In this document: positions 7,849 to 14,743 of the stretch, one piece after another
Layout of the letters: every line of letters starts with the position of its first letter
Numbering within the stretch: the stretch's first letter is position 1
Source: Aliivibrio fischeri
Lineage (GTDB): Bacteria; Pseudomonadota; Gammaproteobacteria; Enterobacterales; Vibrionaceae
Assembly: GCA_038993745.2 (NCBI GenBank)
Contig: CP160630.1
Location: 992,001-1,056,000, forward strand
Length of the DNA stretch: 64,000 nt
Direction of reading: 5' to 3'
The notes under the pieces: model-generated
Told to the model about the DNA's origin: nothing
The model's database searches: none
The model's input: only the letters and a program-made list of their open reading frames with translations
Program-made: the position numbers and the translations under genes

Positions 7849-8039
7849 AAAAAGAAACATGCACCTACAAACATCACGCAAACATGGCAGCTCGCGCAGA
7901 GCGTCAAGGTTTATACGGAATAGCAAAAGACGCATGGTGGCAAGCGTCGCTAAGCACCTCAAGCGAAAACCTAAGATGGTCAATTGCTCGTGCTGAGTTT
8001 TGTGACTCACGCTTCGCAAGAGGAGAACAACATGGGTAA
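7845..8039 (+). CDS. ANR/PerC-like small regulator candidate
   Basis: 64 residues from ATG 7845 (AAAGG lies 8 bases upstream; ATG 7839 is also possible). The core NMAARAERQGLYGIAKDAWW...LRWSIARAEFC fits the ANR (AraC negative regulator)/PerC pattern of A-x-x-A-E-R-x-G-x-Y-x-x-A-x-x-x-W followed by W-x-x-x-R-A-E-F-C. Proteins of this type modulate host virulence regulators in enteric bacteria. In P2 the first 12 residues and the central linker differ while the motif is kept. The function here is inferred. Confidence 0.5.
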   Translation: MKKETCTYKHHANMAARAERQGLYGIAKDAWWQASLSTSSENLRWSIARAEFCDSRFARGEQHG

Positions 8040-8262
8040 CGAACTGCAACGCTCATTCACCACCGCTCACTCATACAGTGCCATAGAGCGAGAAATAGAA
8101 ATGGCACAAGTGCTGATAGATGAAGAAGGAACCGCTTTTCCAGACAGCAGCTTTGAAGAAGGTTACATCGCAGCAATGCAGTTCATCCTAACCAGACAAG
8201 GCTCAAACGTAAGAGAAGAATACGAAGCGTTAATGGATGAGCAAGATGGCCTCAAAGAGTAG
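8032..8262 (+). CDS. Conserved acidic early protein
   Basis: 76 residues starting at ATG 8032, with AGGAG 8 bases upstream; it overlaps the preceding gene by 8 bases. It is acidic and mostly helical (YSAIEREIEMAQVLIDEEG...FEEGYIAAMQFILTRQ). The P2 copy is identical. Family unknown. Confidence 0.65.
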   Translation: MGNELQRSFTTAHSYSAIEREIEMAQVLIDEEGTAFPDSSFEEGYIAAMQFILTRQGSNVREEYEALMDEQDGLKE

Positions 8263-8422
8263 CAAAGAATTAATCGCCTACATTCAAACGTTCAACAGAT
8301 GCAACAAAGAAGAAGCAGAACAGTGGGCAGATAAACATTGTGGCGATTGGAGAAATACCCCACTACCAAAAGCCAAAACCATAATCAAAAAAGTAACAGA
8401 TAAGGAAGATGAAGATGAGTAA
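8237..8422 (+). CDS. Small conserved early protein
   Basis: 61 residues overlapping the preceding gene by 26 bases (translation may start at ATG 8237 or 8246). It has the look of a short helical domain (AYIQTFNRCNKEEAEQWADKHCGDW) with an acidic tail. Overlaps of this kind are usual in this early operon. The protein is identical in P2. Function is unknown. Confidence 0.6.
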   Translation: MSKMASKSSKELIAYIQTFNRCNKEEAEQWADKHCGDWRNTPLPKAKTIIKKVTDKEDEDE

Positions 8423-8867
8423 ATCAATAAGTAAAGAAATGTGGAAAAAGCTAGAAGAAGAAATGTCATGTGGTTGGGTTGCGATAACGTTCTCTTATAA
8501 AGGTCATGAAATATCAGTAAATCGTGTAAGAGAGTCAGAATCTAAAACCTGTCTTCAAGTTTACATCGACGGTTTTATTAAAGGTGAATGGATACAGTTT
8601 GATGGTGGATTTCATTTCAGTAAAAACGCACCAAAGATTCTTGATGAAGTATGGCGCAGAAAAAGCAAATCAAAATACTCACCATCGCGTAAAAAAGAAC
8701 TTCAAGAAATATACGGTAAACGAAGATTTAAACAACGTTTCCCAGATGCAGACGATAAGTATTTTTTCTATGTGCCTGATTTTTCTAAAGCATCCGTTCT
8801 CTGTCGTCAGTACAAAAAATTAGAAGGCATCGAGCTAGTAAAAGCCGATTGCATGGGAGACGAATAA
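8415..8867 (+). CDS. Early protein with exchanged central domain, P1 allele
   Basis: 150 residues from ATG 8415 (AAGGAAGATGAAG precedes it). The first 18 residues and the last 30 (FSKASVLCRQYKKLEGIELV...) are identical to the P2 copy, while the middle shares only scattered residues such as ESKTCL-x2-YID and KYSPSR/HYSPSR. Recombination between conserved termini seems to swap alleles of the core. Predicted fold alpha/beta; function unknown. Confidence 0.6.
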   Translation: MSKSISKEMWKKLEEEMSCGWVAITFSYKGHEISVNRVRESESKTCLQVYIDGFIKGEWIQFDGGFHFSKNAPKILDEVWRRKSKSKYSPSRKKELQEIYGKRRFKQRFPDADDKYFFYVPDFSKASVLCRQYKKLEGIELVKADCMGDE

Positions 8868-9402
8868 TGAAACTAACACGCTGCCCATGCTGCCATGCCA
8901 ACATTCATTTAGATGCTCTGATTCAAGATGATGCAGGAAGAGAACTACTGGCAACCATGGCAACACTACCCGATTTTGTAGCGCGACCATTGCTTAACTA
9001 CCTTGGTTTATTTCGCCCAGCAAAATCCGATTTATCAAACACCAGAGCATTACGATTACTCAAAGAAGTGGTTGATGAATACATAGCAGATCATGTTCTT
9101 GCTTCGGCCCTAGTTGAGTGCGTTAACAAACTAAGAGAAAAGCGATTGCAGTTTAATGATTCAAAACCATTAGCCAATCACAACTACTTAAAACAGGTTT
9201 ACCAAACCGTAGCGGTAAAAAACAACGTAAGCCCAGAGAGACGCAAGAACAACAAAGAGCCAGAGACCCAGTGCAACAAGACAACAGCGCATGGTACATA
9301 GAGCAAGCCGAAAAGATGATCAAGCATGGTCTAGACCCATTAGGTCCACAAAGCGCCATAGCCAAAAAGCTAAAAGAAATGAATTGGAGTCCAAAACAAT
9401 AA
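8867..9402 (+). pseudogene. Zinc-ribbon early protein, frameshifted in P1
   Basis: The N-terminus TRCPCCHANIHLDALIQDD has a CxxC knuckle followed by a helical domain (LLNYLGLFRPAKSDLSNTRALRLLKEVV), a type common in transposable phages. P1 reads GACCCAGTG at 9265-9273 where P2 reads AACCCCAGTG; the lost C shifts the frame and ends translation at 9301 with a scrambled tail. The intact frame continues to 9402 (AIAKKLKEMNWSPKQ), as in the 178-residue P2 protein. ATG overlaps the preceding stop by one base. The truncated protein keeps the zinc ribbon and may still work. Confidence 0.75.
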
Positions 9403-9408
9403 AGCGAA

Positions 9409-9455
9409 ACAACTAAGGTTCGCGCCTTAGTTGTCTGCCTAGAGTGGTTTCTAGG
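9409..9455 (+). other. Tandem perfect stem-loops between early genes
   Basis: ACAACTAAGG (9409-9418) and CCTTAGTTGT (9425-9434) form a perfect 10-bp stem with loop TTCGCG; three bases later CCTAGA (9438-9443) and TCTAGG (9450-9455) form a second stem. There is no T-run, so simple termination is unlikely. Both stems are conserved exactly in P2 (60564-60610). An mRNA processing or stability element, or a DNA-level protein site, is possible. Confidence 0.6.
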
Positions 9456-9490
9456 TACTGATGAGCAGCCACAAGCTAAAGGAGGGTTTT

Positions 9491-9733
9491 ATGTTTGGCG
9501 AATACACACCATTGATGAAACCGGGAATATTAAAACGCAGACTCGCAAATGGTAAATCAAGAATAGATACGCTGTTAGGGTTAGAAAAGTACTGTCCCAA
9601 TTGCCAAGAATACTGGCCTCAAGACACATTATTCTGGAGCCTACGCAGTTGTAATCAACATGATGGATTACAAACTTGGTGCAAAGCGTGCCAGAGCGAA
9701 AGCAAAACCAAATCAAGAGCGAGTCATGCATAA
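9491..9733 (+). CDS. Four-cysteine zinc-finger early protein
   Basis: 80 residues from ATG 9491, with a perfect AAAGGAGGG ribosome site. YCPNCQEYWPQD and WCKACQSESK supply two CxxC knuckles about 30 residues apart, so one zinc site is likely. The stretch between (DTLFWSLRSCNQHDGLQTW) resembles HNH-associated zinc domains, but the HNH catalytic residues are not present. It is conserved in P2. Possibly a nucleic-acid binder. Confidence 0.65.
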   Translation: MFGEYTPLMKPGILKRRLANGKSRIDTLLGLEKYCPNCQEYWPQDTLFWSLRSCNQHDGLQTWCKACQSESKTKSRASHA

Positions 9734-9742
9734 GGAGGATTT

Positions 9743-10303
9743 ATGTCTAACAACCTCAAGCTAGTTCAAATCGCAAAGCGAGACTTGAACATGGACGACG
9801 ATATTTACCGAGATTTATTAGAGCGCATTACAGGCCAAAGAAGCTGCAAAGGGTTAAGTGATTTCGCACTATCAAAAGTCGTCACCGAAATGAAGCGCAA
9901 AGGCTTTAAGCCAAAGCAAAGTAAAAAAATCAAGTTGTCACCGCCAAGTTCTGACAAAGTAAGAGCATCAGAAACGTTAAAAATCAGAGCAATATGGATA
10001 ACCATGTATAAGCATGGCTTTGTAAGAAACCGCTCAGAAACAGCATTAGATGCTTACGTAAAGCGAATGACAAATAACAGCAATGGCAAAGGCGTAGCAA
10101 AAGCCGCATGGTTAAACAGCACCCAAGCCTACAACGTATTAGAAGCACTAAAGAAATGGCATTACCGCCTAATGGCAGAATCCATTATTAAACAAGGTGG
10201 ACGCATTCCACTAAACAACGATTTAACATGCCCAGCAGGTTACGACTTGTTGAAAGAACATTTTGAAGATGGTTATTTGCAGAATAAAGAATCGGTGAGA
10301 TAG
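9743..10303 (+). CDS. gemA: GemA/Mu gp16-like regulator
   Basis: 186 residues of the gp16/GemA type (DUF1018): SNNLKLVQIAKRDLNMDDDIYRDLLERITGQRSCKGLSDF at the N-terminus, split by a basic linker from a helical C-domain (AYNVLEALKKWHYRLMAESI). In Mu, GemA affects host gene expression and DNA topology and lies in the same position before Mor. AAGGAGG precedes the start. It is nearly identical in P2. Confidence 0.88.
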   Translation: MSNNLKLVQIAKRDLNMDDDIYRDLLERITGQRSCKGLSDFALSKVVTEMKRKGFKPKQSKKIKLSPPSSDKVRASETLKIRAIWITMYKHGFVRNRSETALDAYVKRMTNNSNGKGVAKAAWLNSTQAYNVLEALKKWHYRLMAESIIKQGGRIPLNNDLTCPAGYDLLKEHFEDGYLQNKESVR

Positions 10304-10498
10304 ATGAAAAAAGTATTAGTAACGAAAGAATGGCGAGAACGAGCAATGAAAGCTATTGAATCAGAAAATTCTTGCGTCGCATTCATTGAAGGTCTTCGTT
10401 TTTTTATTGCTACCAAGTTAACACCAGAGCAGCAAAATGAATTAGAAATAGAAATTCAAAGTTGGATGGATGCATTTAATATGGAAAAGGAAAGATAG
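10304..10498 (+). CDS. Small conserved protein after GemA
   Basis: 64 residues, starting at the base after the gemA stop, which suggests translational coupling. A helical acidic protein (FIEGLRFFIATKLTPEQQNELEIEIQSW). P2 has the same gene with a few substitutions and a different C-terminus, the point at which the two phages diverge again. Function unknown. Confidence 0.6.
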   Translation: MKKVLVTKEWRERAMKAIESENSCVAFIEGLRFFIATKLTPEQQNELEIEIQSWMDAFNMEKER

Positions 10499-10500
10499 AT

Positions 10501-10941
10501 ATGGCGCATTGGACTAGGAAGCGTTCAAGCAAATGGACGGAAATTTATAAAGAATTTAGCTATCACTATGATACTGCTTATGAGTTGGGATGGATGGTAG
10601 CAGAGTCAAAATCTGGAATGCCAAACCCATACGATCCACAAAATACTGATTACGATGATTTCAATGAAGGAAGGTATGATTACAGACAAAAAAACAAACT
10701 GGAAACAGGAATGAATGATAATTTACACGTGACGCCGCTTGGTAAAATTCTTCGAACTATTCGAATTAAAGAGTGTTTAACGTTGAGAGATATGGCGGTA
10801 TCTATCGGAATTGGTTCTGCCCATCTTTCTTCAATTGAGTACGGAAAGAGAATAGATTCTAATGTTGTAGAGAAAATTAAAACTGTATACAAGTTAAATT
10901 CTACTCAGATTTCAGCACTAAACAACCAGTCAGTAAACTAA
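10501..10941 (+). CDS. In-frame fusion: RMF-like N-domain and XRE regulator
   Basis: 146 residues. Residues 1-70 (YELGWMVAESKSGMPNPYDPQ...FNEGRYDYR) resemble the ribosome modulation factor-like small proteins of phages. Residues 71-146, from MNDNLHVTPLGKILRTIR, are an XRE helix-turn-helix (LRDMAVSIGIGSAHLSSIEYG). In P2 the HTH protein is free-standing (61983-62213) behind an unrelated gene, so in P1 a cargo gene has replaced the intergenic stop. The HTH may still start separately at ATG 10711, though its ribosome site is poor. Likely a late or host-gene regulator; RMF similarity is weak. Confidence 0.6.
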   Translation: MAHWTRKRSSKWTEIYKEFSYHYDTAYELGWMVAESKSGMPNPYDPQNTDYDDFNEGRYDYRQKNKLETGMNDNLHVTPLGKILRTIRIKECLTLRDMAVSIGIGSAHLSSIEYGKRIDSNVVEKIKTVYKLNSTQISALNNQSVN

Positions 10942-10976
10942 AAACCATCCCACCACTCAACACCTCAAGGTAAAAT

Positions 10977-11006
10977 AAAACCACCCAATCAAACGGGTGG
11001 TTTTTT
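10977..11006 (+). terminator. Early-operon terminator before mor
   Basis: AACCACCC pairs with GGGTGGTT around AATCAAAC and is followed by six T, ending at 11006. It sits immediately ahead of the mor ribosome site and would limit read-through of early transcripts into mor, as in Mu. The P2 copy is at 62249-62280. Confidence 0.85.
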
Positions 11007-11020
11007 ATTTGGAGGTAATC

Positions 11021-11437
11021 ATGAAACCCACAACCCAAAGTGCAGAGCACAATCAAGACCTGTTTGGATTTACAGAAGTCACAGCAGAAGATATCGACAA
11101 CATGGTCGATGAAGAAGAGAAAGTAAGATGGCCAGAAGACATGCGCCAAATGTACGACTTACTCGCAACCGATTTAGAAAAAGCAGGCATAGACAAATCA
11201 CTTGCCATTACTCAGTTAAATTCTATTTGCAAAACCTTTGGTGGAATGCAATTCTACCTACCACGCGGCGAAGCACTCAGTAACATGATCTTAAAGTTTA
11301 GCGTCTGGAACGATTTTAAAGGCGACAACGTTAGAGAACTAACCCGAAAATACGACATGAGCGAAAACCATGTTTATCGAATAGTAAAGATGATGCGAGC
11401 AAGAGAAATAAAACGCCGTCAACCTAGTTTGTTTTAA
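11021..11437 (+). CDS. mor: Mor-family activator of middle/late transcription
   Basis: 138 residues (Mu Mor 129). A dimerisation half (WPEDMRQMYDLLATDLEKAG, LNSICKTFGGMQFYLPRG) is followed by a C-terminal HTH (VRELTRKYDMSENHVYRIVKMMRARE). Mor-family proteins activate sigma-70 polymerase at promoters lacking a good -35. Start 11021 has GGAGG 5-9 bases upstream. No separate C gene was found, so this may serve both middle and late steps. It follows the early terminator. The P2 protein differs by very few residues. Confidence 0.9.
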   Translation: MKPTTQSAEHNQDLFGFTEVTAEDIDNMVDEEEKVRWPEDMRQMYDLLATDLEKAGIDKSLAITQLNSICKTFGGMQFYLPRGEALSNMILKFSVWNDFKGDNVRELTRKYDMSENHVYRIVKMMRAREIKRRQPSLF

Positions 11438-11447
11438 GGATAGAATA

Positions 11448-11909
11448 ATGAAATATTTATTAATCGCTATGTCGGTACTTGCTTTTTCAATGCCATCTTT
11501 AGCTAAAGAACTACCAAATGTAGATTTAATGGTAAGTAGGATTAATGACAGTGGGTTTACTAAATCCAATGAATGGAAAGGTATCGGAGATAGCAAAAGT
11601 CAATCAGTAAAAAATGGGGTTATTTTTGTTAGTAAAAATAATGTATCATCTATGATGACAATTGCTGGAGAAAGTGAAGCTGAGATAATGCTTTCTTATT
11701 CTTTTGCTAATCTTCATTGTGTTACCACTTCATTGTCTGCTATAAACATGCTTCAAAATGAAACGCTAAAAAAGTCAATGATGGAGAGCTTCACATCTGC
11801 GCTTGGTGCTTATGAAAATAAAACAAGCACACTAGTATGGGGCTACTATTTTAAAACCAAATTAACAAAAACAAAGCTAGGATTAATAGCTTCTTGCTCA
11901 CTTGAGTAA
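11448..11909 (+). CDS. Small exported protein of unknown function
   Basis: 153 residues with an apparent signal peptide (MKYLLIAMSVLAFSMPSLAKE, cut after SLA). The mature part has two cysteines (NLHCVTT and ASCSLE), possibly a disulfide, and ends in a beta-rich segment. It lies between mor and the lysis genes in both prophages. Its codon use looks more AT-rich than neighbours, which fits a moron. Candidates are periplasmic lysis helper or superinfection exclusion factor; neither is shown by sequence. Confidence 0.65.
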   Translation: MKYLLIAMSVLAFSMPSLAKELPNVDLMVSRINDSGFTKSNEWKGIGDSKSQSVKNGVIFVSKNNVSSMMTIAGESEAEIMLSYSFANLHCVTTSLSAINMLQNETLKKSMMESFTSALGAYENKTSTLVWGYYFKTKLTKTKLGLIASCSLE

Positions 11910-11916
11910 CATCACC

Positions 11917-11994
11917 GAAGGTTAATTTATCCCACCTCCAAACATAAAGCACAATCTATAAAAATTAACTTCCGTTGATGTTTATAGGTTGTGC
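11917..11994 (+). promoter_or_regulatory. Interleaved dyads ahead of the lysis genes
   Basis: Two inverted repeats interleave. GAAGGTTAATTT (11917-11928) faces AAATTAACTTCC (11962-11973), 10 of 12 matching; GCACAATCTATAAA (11949-11962) faces TTTATAGGTTGTGC (11981-11994), 13 of 14. The last arm overlaps the ribosome site of the next gene. As RNA these would be a pseudoknot or alternative hairpins; as DNA they could be Mor-type activator sites. P2 keeps both (63191-63268). Confidence 0.55.
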
Positions 11995-11995
11995 A

Positions 11996-12418
11996 ATGAA
12001 AACACTAACTCTCCACCGAAATTATTTCCAACATGGCACGTTCTCCATTCTTTGCGATGAGAACGGCAACCCAATACTAAAAACCGTCGAGCGTGAATGG
12101 GCTAATAACACGCCTAATATATCGTGCATTCCTGAAGGTGTTTATGATGTAACACCGCACGATTCACCACGCTTTGGTAAATGTTTAGCACTATCAGCAC
12201 CATCACTTGGTGTCACTATTTACGGTCCATCACTTCGTACACACTGTCTAATCCATGCCGCAAACAAACCATCACAGCTTCAAGGTTGTATTGCACCAGG
12301 TCTAGATTTTGGTGTGGTTGATAACGAGTGGGCAGTATTAAGCTCTCGTGATGCACTTCTTGAGTTGATGAAATACATCGACCACAAGCCTGCAAAACTA
12401 ATTATTCGCAAGGCATAA
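11996..12418 (+). CDS. DUF5675-like protein, lysis enzyme candidate
   Basis: 140 residues from ATG 11996. The pattern TLHRNYFQHGTFSILCDENG...WANNTPNISCIPEGVYDV...SPRFGKCL...THCLIHAANKPSQLQGCIAPG fits the DUF5675 family found beside phage holins. The I-H-x(10)-GC-I segment recalls the His/Cys pair of L,D-transpeptidases, so a peptidoglycan role is possible. No other endolysin is recognisable in P1 and a holin follows within 250 bases. Catalysis is inference only. The P2 copy differs at a few residues. Confidence 0.65.
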   Translation: MKTLTLHRNYFQHGTFSILCDENGNPILKTVEREWANNTPNISCIPEGVYDVTPHDSPRFGKCLALSAPSLGVTIYGPSLRTHCLIHAANKPSQLQGCIAPGLDFGVVDNEWAVLSSRDALLELMKYIDHKPAKLIIRKA

Positions 12419-12420
12419 CC

Positions 12421-12687
12421 ATGGGCGCGAATTGGGAATACTCAAAAACCAAAGGGCGTGAAATGCGCTTAGAAGCAGAGTTACGCTTTGCTACCACTGG
12501 TGAGCCAGTCCCAACGGCACCCCCTTTATTCAGTCACGATGCCACCATGCAAAGCCTATTTTCAAAAGCATGGAACCGTGTCACCCCTGTTGATATTCGA
12601 GTCCATTGTCAAAAGGATGTGCCAATACAACCCAAAGGGGATCGATTATCAAAACTTAGGAGTTTACGAAAATGTCACTTTCATTAA
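12421..12687 (+). CDS. Unrecognised lysis-cassette protein
   Basis: 88 residues starting 2 bases after the previous stop and overlapping the holin start by 16 bases. Basic C-terminus (GDRLSKLRSLRKCHFH) and no signal or membrane segment. I do not recognise the family. Position between a lysis candidate and a holin, and conservation in P2, suggest a lysis role. Confidence 0.6.
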   Translation: MGANWEYSKTKGREMRLEAELRFATTGEPVPTAPPLFSHDATMQSLFSKAWNRVTPVDIRVHCQKDVPIQPKGDRLSKLRSLRKCHFH

Positions 12688-13211
12688 TGGCATCCGTCGC
12701 TTCACTAGCGGTAAAGCTAGGGCCAACGGTAATACGTGGTGTGTCCAGTTTATTTGGTGGCTCAGACACCGCAGACAAAGTAGCAAACATTGTTGAAGTA
12801 GCCGACAAGCTAACCGACCAATCAGATAAAGAAAATCTGATTATGAAAGAGCTTGGAAACCTACCACCAGAATCCCTTGCTCAACTTGAAGAGTTAAAAA
12901 TAGCGCTTGAAAAAGAAAACACGCGCCGTTTAGAAATTGCAGCACAAGATGCACAAGCCGAGCACGAACAAGCGCAAGCCACAATCAGAAACGGTGATGT
13001 ATCTGGTGACCCTGTTGTTCGACGCTCTCGACCACGTATTGCCTTTTGGAGTTTTATTGCTACTGCTATTTACGTTATCTCAATGTCAGTCGCCAATGCT
13101 TACTCACATGGAACAGGTCCAGACATGGCCGTAGCAGGTTTATTAATGTCTCCTTGCGTGGCTTACCTTGGTTTGCGTCACCGTGAAAAAACAGTAGGAA
13201 CTGCATCATGA
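12672..13211 (+). CDS. Holin-like membrane protein (3TM type)
   Basis: 179 residues. An N-terminal amphipathic segment (MASVASLAVKLGPTVIRGVSSLFGG split) is followed by a charged helical middle and two C-terminal membrane helices (IAFWSFIATAIYVISMSV and MAVAGLLMSPCVAYLGL). RRSRPRIAFWSF before the first helix is typical of 3TM holins of gene-transfer and Mu-like phages. GGAG lies 9 bases before the start. Confidence 0.75.
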   Translation: MSLSLMASVASLAVKLGPTVIRGVSSLFGGSDTADKVANIVEVADKLTDQSDKENLIMKELGNLPPESLAQLEELKIALEKENTRRLEIAAQDAQAEHEQAQATIRNGDVSGDPVVRRSRPRIAFWSFIATAIYVISMSVANAYSHGTGPDMAVAGLLMSPCVAYLGLRHREKTVGTAS

Positions 13212-13423
13212 CAGACCAATTTGATAGAGCTCAAGAAAATGACGAACGCTTTCAAAGCAATAGCCTAAAGCGCCATCAAGAAAATCGAATTACAGAAACA
13301 CCGGATGAAGATGAGCACGGCCGATATTGTTTAACGTGTGGCAATCTCATTTCGCAAGAACGCCTTAATGCAAACCCTAGTGCAGTGCGTTGTGTTCCTT
13401 GTCAATCAAAACAGGAATCGTAA
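13208..13423 (+). CDS. TraR/DksA-type C4 zinc-finger protein
   Basis: 71 residues. YCLTCGNLISQERLNANPSAVRC and CVPCQ carry the four-cysteine DksA/TraR zinc finger; the N-terminal half (FDRAQENDERFQSNSLKR) resembles the short TraR helix that enters the RNA polymerase secondary channel. Such proteins alter host rRNA and amino-acid promoters without ppGpp. ATG overlaps the holin stop by 4 bases. A homologue is common at this place in Mu-like phages. Confidence 0.8.
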   Translation: MTDQFDRAQENDERFQSNSLKRHQENRITETPDEDEHGRYCLTCGNLISQERLNANPSAVRCVPCQSKQES

Positions 13424-13723
13424 ATGGAAGTACTCAAATCATGGTGGCCGATGATTTGGGCGTTGGTTCTAACGCTCGTTCAAATCATCCAAATTCTTTT
13501 AGCCAAAACTTACGCTCGACGTGAGGAACTAGAAAAGGTGAACAAGAACGTGGCAGATTTAACCGAGCAAATAAAGCATCTACCTTCTCATCAAGATGTG
13601 CAAAATCTAAGGCTAGAGCTTTCAGAAACTCGCGGAGAGCTGCGAGAGCTAAAAGCGGAAATAAAACCAATCAACCATTTGGCACAATTGCTATTAGAGC
13701 AACAGCTAAAACAAGATAAATGA
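13424..13723 (+). CDS. DUF2730-like membrane/coiled-coil protein
   Basis: 99 residues: one N-terminal membrane helix (WWPMIWALVLTLVQIIQILLA) and a long coiled coil (REELEKVNKNVADLTEQIKH...LSETRGELRELKAEIK). Matches Mu gp25-like DUF2730 proteins found between lysis and terminase genes. A spanin role has been suggested for this shape in other phages; no lipobox or partner is seen here. Adjacent to the previous stop. Confidence 0.75.
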   Translation: MEVLKSWWPMIWALVLTLVQIIQILLAKTYARREELEKVNKNVADLTEQIKHLPSHQDVQNLRLELSETRGELRELKAEIKPINHLAQLLLEQQLKQDK

Positions 13724-13730
13724 GGTTCAA

Positions 13731-14021
13731 ATGAGCTTTAAAGAACTTTTAAAACAAGACCAACACTTGGTCATTTTGCGATCATTGCTTGAAATGCCAT
13801 CTTACGAAGCAAACGAATCTATTCTTGATTCATGCTTAGATTGTTACGGCCACAATGTAAGCCGTGATACGGTTCGCACTCGTATCAGTTGGTTAGAAGA
13901 GCAAGAGTTAGTGACCACTCGTGAGTTAGCAGGTTGCATGATTGCTAAGTTAACTAGCCGTGGTGAAGATGTGGCAACAGGTCAAGCCGTTGTCCCTGGC
14001 GTAAAACGCCCACGAGCATAG
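13731..14021 (+). CDS. Mu gp26-like small winged-helix protein
   Basis: 96 residues: LVILRSLLEMPSYEANESILDSCLDCYG then VSRDTVRTRISWLEEQELVTTREL, a winged-helix pattern. This is the usual gene before the small terminase in Mu-like phages. AGGTTC precedes the start. It may bind DNA at the packaging step; the role is not established. Confidence 0.75.
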   Translation: MSFKELLKQDQHLVILRSLLEMPSYEANESILDSCLDCYGHNVSRDTVRTRISWLEEQELVTTRELAGCMIAKLTSRGEDVATGQAVVPGVKRPRA

Positions 14022-14030
14022 GAGCAACCA

Positions 14031-14615
14031 ATGTCGATTACCGCCCCTGCAAACCGAAAGTCTAAAATCTCGCTATTACCAGAAGAGATAAAGCAGCAAT
14101 TAAACGTGCTTATTCGCTCTGGAAACATGATGCAAAAAGACATACTTGCTGCCGTAAATGAAATGATTGATGAAGCCGGGTTAGGCGAAGAAGCAAAACC
14201 AAGCCGTTCAAGCTTCAACCGTTACGCCAAGCGAATGGAAGATGTGGGTTTGCGTATTCGACAAGCAAGAGAAACCGCAGAAGTGTGGACAACAAAGCTT
14301 GGAGAAGCGCCTACCTCAGAGTTGGGTAAGTTACTGCAAGAGTTCGTCCGAACCATGGCGTTTGAAACATCAACCCACATGATGGAGCAATCAGAAGAGA
14401 AGCAAGAGCCAATTCCACCAAAGGCATTAGCACAATTAGCATTGGTTATTCAACGTATCGAGCAATCATCAATGGTGTCTCATAAAGTTGAGAAAGAAAT
14501 TCGTAAAGCCTTTGCTCAAGAAATGGCAGATAAAGCAGAGAAAATTGTTAAAACAGCAGGCGTAAGTGCCGAAACCATTCAAGACATTAAGAACGGAATA
14601 TTGGGGATTGCATAA
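14031..14615 (+). CDS. Mu gp27-like small terminase subunit (DUF3486)
   Basis: 194 residues. An N-terminal HTH (LLPEEIKQQLNVLIRSGNMMQKDILAAVN, SRSSFNRYAKRME) precedes a helical oligomerisation region and C-terminal KAEKIVKTAGVSAETIQDIKNGILGI, as in Mu gp27 family. It should recognise the phage left end for headful packaging, with the large subunit encoded 330 bases downstream. GGAGCAACC precedes the start. Confidence 0.85.
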   Translation: MSITAPANRKSKISLLPEEIKQQLNVLIRSGNMMQKDILAAVNEMIDEAGLGEEAKPSRSSFNRYAKRMEDVGLRIRQARETAEVWTTKLGEAPTSELGKLLQEFVRTMAFETSTHMMEQSEEKQEPIPPKALAQLALVIQRIEQSSMVSHKVEKEIRKAFAQEMADKAEKIVKTAGVSAETIQDIKNGILGIA

Positions 14616-14743
14616 TGGAAGAGCTAATGTGGGGACTAGGTGGATTAGGTATCATGCTTCTTATGTTTGTTGGTTTACCTTGCTGGCTTGCTAAGACAAC
14701 CCCTTACAAACCAACCAAAACCAAGAGTGATAATGATGATTAA
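14615..14743 (+). CDS. Short membrane protein
   Basis: 42 residues beginning on the last base of the preceding stop (TAATGG). It has one membrane helix (MWGLGGLGIMLLMFVGLPCWL) and a basic tail. The coupled start and the uninterrupted frame support it. It overlaps the following small gene by 11 bases. Function unknown; a packaging-module moron. Confidence 0.5.
   Translation: MEELMWGLGGLGIMLLMFVGLPCWLAKTTPYKPTKTKSDNDD

Noticed and set aside
9409..9455. Tandem hairpins as a CRISPR array or intrinsic terminator
   Set aside because: Two different stems, no spacer-repeat pattern and no T-run.
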